Below are positions 50,269 through 54,225 of a stretch of DNA of 54,225 bases, one piece after another. Source of the stretch: Akkermansia sp. (GTDB taxonomy: Bacteria > Verrucomicrobiota > Verrucomicrobiia > Verrucomicrobiales > Akkermansiaceae); NCBI GenBank assembly GCA_017504805.1, contig JAFVQN010000122.1:1-54225 (forward strand), given 5' to 3'. The notes beneath the pieces are model-generated. The model saw only the letters and a program-made list of their open reading frames with translations, made no database searches and had not been told where the DNA came from. Made by a program: the position numbers and the translations under genes. The stretch's first letter is position 1; each line of letters starts with the position of its first letter.

Positions 50269-51396
50269 ATGAAACCATACGATTACCTGATTGTCGGGGC
50301 GGGCCTGTTTGGTGCGACCTGGGCACATATCGCATTCAGGCGCGGGAAGCGTTGTCTGGTAATCGATAAAAGGCCGCAGCTGGGTGGTAATATATACTGT
50401 GAGCTTCAGCATGGCATCAATATTCACAAATACGGAGTTCATGTTTTTCACACTTCAAATAAACAGGTGTGGGATTTTGTGAATTCATTGGTGCCGTTCA
50501 ATCGGTATACGCATTCTCCTTTGGCCCGGTATGAAGACAGATGCTTCAGCCTGCCCTTCAACATGAATACCTTTTATCAGATGTGGGGGGTGGTTACTCC
50601 AGCCGAGGCGAAGGCAAAGATTGATACTCAGAGACAGAGCGTTGCAGAGATATTGTCGGCACAGGGGGTGTCTGCTCCCCGGAATCTCGAGGAACAGGCG
50701 CTTCTGCTGGTGGGGCGTGACATTTACGAGATGCTGATTAAGGGATACACCGAGAAACAGTGGGGGCGCCCATGTTCGGAGCTTCCTGCTTTCATCATAC
50801 GTCGTCTCCCTGTGCGCTTTTCGTATGATAATAATTATTTTAACGATGCGTATCAAGGTGTGCCTATCGGTGGCTATAATAAGTTGACAGAGGCTTTGCT
50901 GGATGGTATAGAATGCCGGACGTCAGAGGATTTCTTTACGCGTCGCGAGTACTGGGAATCTTTGGCTGATAAGATTGTGTTCACCGGAAAAATCGATGAA
51001 TTCTACAACTATTGCTATGGCAAGTTGGAGTACCGCACGGTGAGTTTTGAGGAGGAGATTCTGGATATGCCCAATTACCAGGGATGTACGCAGGTTAATT
51101 ATACCGAGGCTCATGTGCCTTACACCCGGATCATCGAGCACAAGCATTTTGAATCATTTGGTGATGAGGTATATGCTAATCCTGTCACGGTCATATCCCG
51201 GGAGTACTCTACTGAGTGGAAGGAAGGCAGCGAGCCCTTTTATCCTGTGAATGATGCTCGCAACAATGCGCTTTATCTGCAATATAAGGAGCTGGCAGAT
51301 AAGGAAAAGAATGTTATTTTCGGCGGGCGCCTGGCTGAGTATAAGTACTATGATATGGCTCCCGTCATTGAGCGCGTACTGGGGCTTTTTGCCTGA
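50269..51396 (+). CDS. glf: UDP-galactopyranose mutase
   Basis: This 375-residue FAD enzyme interconverts UDP-galactopyranose and UDP-galactofuranose, the donor for galactofuranose in surface glycans. The FAD-binding GAGLFGA is at 10-16. GGNIYCELQHGINIHKYGVHVFHTSNK is the characteristic UGM stretch. RYTHSPLARYEDRCFSLPFNMNTFYQMWG and a late FGGRLAEYKYYDM segment complete the fold. It is coupled to ugd (2-nt gap). No glycosyltransferase or polysaccharide export gene follows, so its users are elsewhere. Confidence 0.95.
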   Translation: MKPYDYLIVGAGLFGATWAHIAFRRGKRCLVIDKRPQLGGNIYCELQHGINIHKYGVHVFHTSNKQVWDFVNSLVPFNRYTHSPLARYEDRCFSLPFNMNTFYQMWGVVTPAEAKAKIDTQRQSVAEILSAQGVSAPRNLEEQALLLVGRDIYEMLIKGYTEKQWGRPCSELPAFIIRRLPVRFSYDNNYFNDAYQGVPIGGYNKLTEALLDGIECRTSEDFFTRREYWESLADKIVFTGKIDEFYNYCYGKLEYRTVSFEEEILDMPNYQGCTQVNYTEAHVPYTRIIEHKHFESFGDEVYANPVTVISREYSTEWKEGSEPFYPVNDARNNALYLQYKELADKEKNVIFGGRLAEYKYYDMAPVIERVLGLFA

Positions 51397-51407
51397 CCTC
51401 GGTGTTG

Positions 51408-52097
51408 TCACAGATACCACCCGCATTCCTCCAGGGTATTCTTGAGAACGAAGGTGCTGCCGGAGGCATCATTGGGCGGCAAAGGGTAGTCTGCCAGGTT
51501 CAGGACGGCGTCGTACAATGCTGTGCTGTTGCTGAAATGTGCATCAAAACGCTCCGCGAAGGAGGTTGGTTCTGCAGCTTTAATACTCAGGAATATGCGC
51601 AGAAGAATGAATTGCTGTGCGGTGCCGCCGGTACCCAGGGTGTTGAGTATGTCTTCCGTTTCTGCTTCTCCCCAGGGGCTGGTCATCCAGCATATCAGCA
51701 TGGCGGCGCGGGATTCGATGGAACCTGCGCCTGACTCTGCCTGCCAGGGTGCGGGGATGAGGGTGTCATACACAATGCGGCGCAGTTCGTCGATGATGCG
51801 CCGGTACTGGTTCAGGGCTTCCAGTGCAGTGCGTTCCTGCACCAGCCAGATGCGGATGATATCCTCCCAGAGCTGGCTGGCAGAGTCATCCTCAGGGGTG
51901 CGGAAGAGCTGGAAAAGCGGGCGCAGGTAGGCGCAGCATTCGGCTGCTGTGCCTGCGGGGAGATGCCTGTTGAAGACGCAGAGCAGGTCGTGACCGGTCA
52001 GTCCGGCTCCCTGCTTGTTGATGATGCTTTGCAGAAGCTCCCTGCTGGCTGGGTGGGTGAAGTCCTTGTACGGGTCGCTGAGCTGAAAACTGCGCAT
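51408..52097 (-). CDS. Unknown protein coupled to rseP
   Basis: This 229-residue soluble, mostly helical protein has no signal peptide, membrane span or recognised motif. Its ATG directly follows the rseP stop (TAAATG), so the two are translated together. It ends 11 nt from the convergent glf stop. Composition is acidic, with many Trp and Leu (WEDIIRIWLVQERTALEAL). A helical-repeat scaffold is possible, but there is no clear evidence for one. I do not recognise the family. Confidence 0.75.
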   Translation of the reverse strand: MRSFQLSDPYKDFTHPASRELLQSIINKQGAGLTGHDLLCVFNRHLPAGTAAECCAYLRPLFQLFRTPEDDSASQLWEDIIRIWLVQERTALEALNQYRRIIDELRRIVYDTLIPAPWQAESGAGSIESRAAMLICWMTSPWGEAETEDILNTLGTGGTAQQFILLRIFLSIKAAEPTSFAERFDAHFSNSTALYDAVLNLADYPLPPNDASGSTFVLKNTLEECGWYL

Positions 52098-53531
52098 TTA
52101 CCTGGAAAATATCGGAGAGGGGAGCTCGGGCATCTGCTCGTCAGAGCCGCCTACCATGTCACCTACGTCTTTGAAGGTGACAAAAAGGAAGAAGAAGAGC
52201 AGCAGGAAGAAGAAGCCATTCTGGATCCACTCCAGCAGCTTGCCATCCACCGGGCGGCGGAAGATGATTTCCAGCGTACCCAGCACCACGTGACCGCCGT
52301 CCACGATAGGCAGGGGAAGAATGTTCAGCACGGCGAGGTTTACATTCAGCACCACGGCAAACCAGAGAATCAGTTTCCAGCCGTTCTCAGACTCCAGCAT
52401 CTGGAAGAGGTAGTTGCCGATGCCGACGGGTCCGGAGAGATGCTCCATACCTACACTGCTACCGGGGGCTGCCACTTTGGCCAGTGTTTCACCCATCCAT
52501 CGGAAACTCTGGTTAATCTGCTCCTGCACGCCGGGATGCTCGGTGCGCAGCTCGCCCTCCATGCCACCCCAGGTGAAGCCCATGATGGGACGAGCCCCAT
52601 CGAGCCCCTGCCAGTTGGCGGGCAGGGCGGGAGTGATAGTGGCGGTAACTTCACTGCCGTCAGCGTTTTGAAGGGTAAGCTCCAGAGAGCCCTTTTCAGC
52701 GGCTTCCAGTACTGGCACTGGGGAAAACACCGGGGTGCCGTTCAGCTTCACGATGCGCTGGCCTTTCACCAGTCCTGCCTCTGCTGCCGGGGATCCGGGG
52801 ATGATATCGCCGATGATGGCCGGGGCTGCTGGCATGATGCCTACCTGGCGCATCGCGGTGCGCTGCCACCATTTGGTCTCGGGCAGCCTGTAACCGCTTT
52901 CGATGGTGAGCTGCTGAGTGCTGCCATCTGCCATCGGGCGGTCGATGGTGAAGGTAATCTTTTCATGTTCGCTCATGGCCACGAGCTCGCGCACGCCCTC
53001 CATGTTGCCCATCCATTTCTCCACGGCCTGGCCATCAATGGCGCGGATGCGGTCACCGGGCAGCAGCCCGGCCTGGGCTGCGGGGGAATCGGCGGGGATG
53101 TAGCCAATCGTGGTGGTCGGCAGTTCGCCCACCGGCTTGCCCACTATCCACACGATGACGGCAAAGAAATATGCCAGCAGCAGCGAGGCCAGCGGACCTG
53201 CCGCGGCGATGATGACTTTATCCAGCGGCTTGAGCGGCTTCAGATCCTTGGGAATATCGGCTTCGCCCTCGATGCTCTGCATATCGGCCAGCTGGGGCAG
53301 GGAGACGAAACCGCCCGCAGGAATCCAGCCGATGCCCCACTGCACGCCGTTGATTTTTTTCTGCCAGATGGGCTTGCCGAACCAGATCTGAAAGCGGTCA
53401 ATATACGCCCCACGCCACTTGCCCGCCAGGAAATGCCCCAGTTCGTGCACAAAAATCATCACGTTGAAGAACATGACGACGAGGAAAATAAGCCAGGCGG
53501 TCTCGAGGGTGGAAAGGATAGAGCTAATCAT
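52098..53531 (-). CDS. rseP: Site-2 intramembrane metalloprotease RseP
   Basis: This 477-residue inner-membrane zinc protease cuts transmembrane anti-sigma factors or signal-peptide remnants. HELGH at 29-33 is the zinc site. The second motif near the C-terminus is NLAVLNILPLPIVDGGHV, which supplies the third ligand region. Two PDZ domains lie between (about 145-235 and 245-335, each with an AAxAGLxxGxRI-type core). Four membrane helices are expected. The promoter lies close upstream, and the unknown gene downstream is fused to it translationally. Confidence 0.93.
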   Translation of the reverse strand: MISSILSTLETAWLIFLVVMFFNVMIFVHELGHFLAGKWRGAYIDRFQIWFGKPIWQKKINGVQWGIGWIPAGGFVSLPQLADMQSIEGEADIPKDLKPLKPLDKVIIAAAGPLASLLLAYFFAVIVWIVGKPVGELPTTTIGYIPADSPAAQAGLLPGDRIRAIDGQAVEKWMGNMEGVRELVAMSEHEKITFTIDRPMADGSTQQLTIESGYRLPETKWWQRTAMRQVGIMPAAPAIIGDIIPGSPAAEAGLVKGQRIVKLNGTPVFSPVPVLEAAEKGSLELTLQNADGSEVTATITPALPANWQGLDGARPIMGFTWGGMEGELRTEHPGVQEQINQSFRWMGETLAKVAAPGSSVGMEHLSGPVGIGNYLFQMLESENGWKLILWFAVVLNVNLAVLNILPLPIVDGGHVVLGTLEIIFRRPVDGKLLEWIQNGFFFLLLFFFLFVTFKDVGDMVGGSDEQMPELPSPIFSR

Positions 53532-53546
53532 ACGAATCTTGGCGCC

Positions 53547-53575
53547 ATGCTATCAGAATGCCGGTTGGCACGCAA
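53547..53575 (-). promoter_or_regulatory. Promoter of rseP
   Basis: On the minus strand TTGCGT (53575-53570), a 17-nt spacer and TAGCAT (53552-53547) end 15 nt before the ATG at 53531. The predicted leader is about 8 nt. Confidence 0.5.
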
Positions 53576-53628
53576 GCTCGCGATTTGACATAAAGAAATG
53601 AGGCCGGTTATGATGTCCCGTATGGTTT

Positions 53629-54225
53629 TCAGTTGCGTGGGATATAGGATTCGTGAGTGGCCTGAATGACTTTCTGTGCTTCGAATATCCAGCTGTGGTA
53701 GGGTGGTGTGTTGAATTGTTTGGCTGGAAGCAAGGGATTATTCCAGCTGGCGCGTGGGGAGCTGGTGCCGAAAACTGCGCGTCGGGTGAATAACTCTCCG
53801 TCTGCCAGACCGTGCAGGAACCAGAAAGCATTGATGGCTACCAGCCCGCCGTAAATGGCATGCAGGGCGGTGCCGTTGCCGATGACGGTTCGTCCTGCAT
53901 GAGTCAGCCACAGGGTGAAGGCGAACAGGGAGCTCCCGAACAGCGCCAATGTGGTGTAGGGGCAGCTCGTAACCCAGAGCCCGGTTATGCTCCACAAAAG
54001 CTCGCAACCGGCCAGTGTGCACAGCAGAACAACCAGCGGCCAGATGATGCACCCTCTGATTCCCCGCTTTTCAAGTTTATCTCCCAGCCGGCATAAAAGC
54101 CAATAGCATGCCAGTGCCGGCACCGTGGTGAAGACCATGACGGAGAGGACAAGAAGCAAATGCGGAACTGACCACACGAGGTAGTCATGCCAGGTGGGCT
54201 CGTGCCTCGGTACCAGCGCTGCTGC
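53629..54225 (-). CDS. Multi-span membrane protein, 5' end cut by window
   Basis: The frame is open to the right edge. The visible residues begin AAALVPRHEPTWHDYLVW and continue without a stop, so the true start lies outside the window. The 198 visible residues contain about four hydrophobic segments, including VWSVPHLLLVLSVMVFTTVPALACYWLL and GCIIWPLVVLLCTLAGCELLW. A polar C-terminal tail of about 55 residues follows (LFTRRAVFGTSSPRASWNN). No family is recognised. No intrinsic terminator is visible between it and rseP. Confidence 0.65.
   Translation of the reverse strand, partial: AAALVPRHEPTWHDYLVWSVPHLLLVLSVMVFTTVPALACYWLLCRLGDKLEKRGIRGCIIWPLVVLLCTLAGCELLWSITGLWVTSCPYTTLALFGSSLFAFTLWLTHAGRTVIGNGTALHAIYGGLVAINAFWFLHGLADGELFTRRAVFGTSSPRASWNNPLLPAKQFNTPPYHSWIFEAQKVIQATHESYIPRN

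Noticed and set aside
48788-50335. Open frame of 515 codons antisense to ugd
   Set aside because: ugd has all catalytic motifs. The antisense product shows no domain and spans the riboswitch promoter region.
1-54225. CRISPR arrays, insertion sequences, rRNA genes or a replication origin
   Set aside because: I saw no regularly spaced repeats, transposase genes, rRNA segments, or dnaA-box clusters in the window.

Overview
The window looks like a core chromosomal region of an Akkermansia-type member of the Verrucomicrobiota. The evidence is the GH35 beta-galactosidase end at the left edge, a very large PilX/Verru_Chthon-like surface protein, a giant PATR-type autotransporter, a TonB-dependent receptor under a cobalamin riboswitch, and genes of roughly 55-60% G+C. 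Genes are packed densely on both strands. I see no insertion sequence, prophage, CRISPR array or pseudogene. The species assignment is inference from gene families, not from a marker gene.

Layout. 1-652: 3' end of a GH35 beta-galactosidase. 695-1942 (-): GYF-PrsW membrane protease. 5628-2102 (-): pheA, DNA polymerase III delta', yicC, gmk, ending in a clear intrinsic terminator. 5782-15678 (+): two very large envelope or surface proteins, each with its own promoter. 16969-15743 (-): carboxynorspermidine synthase-like enzyme. 26373-17081 (-): nusA, infB, rbfA, then an AsmA-like giant and a cardiolipin synthase, behind a strong promoter and a terminator-like hairpin in the nusA leader. 26602-33026 (+): rlmI-like rRNA methyltransferase, a double-NodB deacetylase-like protein, a dynamin-like membrane GTPase and rarA. 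38364-33091 (-): a secreted coiled-coil protein, two related small secreted proteins, a DUF1015 protein and serA. 41191-38522 (-): an acidic lipoprotein, a FAH-family hydrolase and pyrD. 41300-43492 (+): rppH, trmO and an EstB-like serine hydrolase. 43528-43612: tRNA-Leu(UAA), followed by an AT-rich orphan gene. 48749-44172 (-): cobalamin riboswitch, TonB-dependent receptor, family-5 solute-binding protein and TonB. 48956-51396 (+): UDP-glucose dehydrogenase and UDP-galactopyranose mutase. 53531-51408 (-): rseP and a coupled unknown gene. The right edge cuts a multi-span membrane protein.

How the parts fit together. Much of the window serves the envelope: surface proteins, cardiolipin and a possible lipid bridge, UDP-sugar precursors, site-2 and PrsW-type proteases, and corrinoid uptake. 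These are interleaved with basic information-processing genes. The riboswitch operon is the most system-like unit: one B12-sensing leader drives an outer-membrane receptor, a peptide/nickel-family binding protein and a dedicated TonB, joined by 2-nt and overlapping junctions.

A second theme is regulatory. Many genes have a recognisable -35/-10 pair whose -10 ends only 6-12 nt before the start codon, which predicts leaderless or nearly leaderless mRNAs, and Shine-Dalgarno sequences are mostly absent. The exceptions (nusA, the receptor gene and ugd) have long leaders, two of which carry structured RNA.
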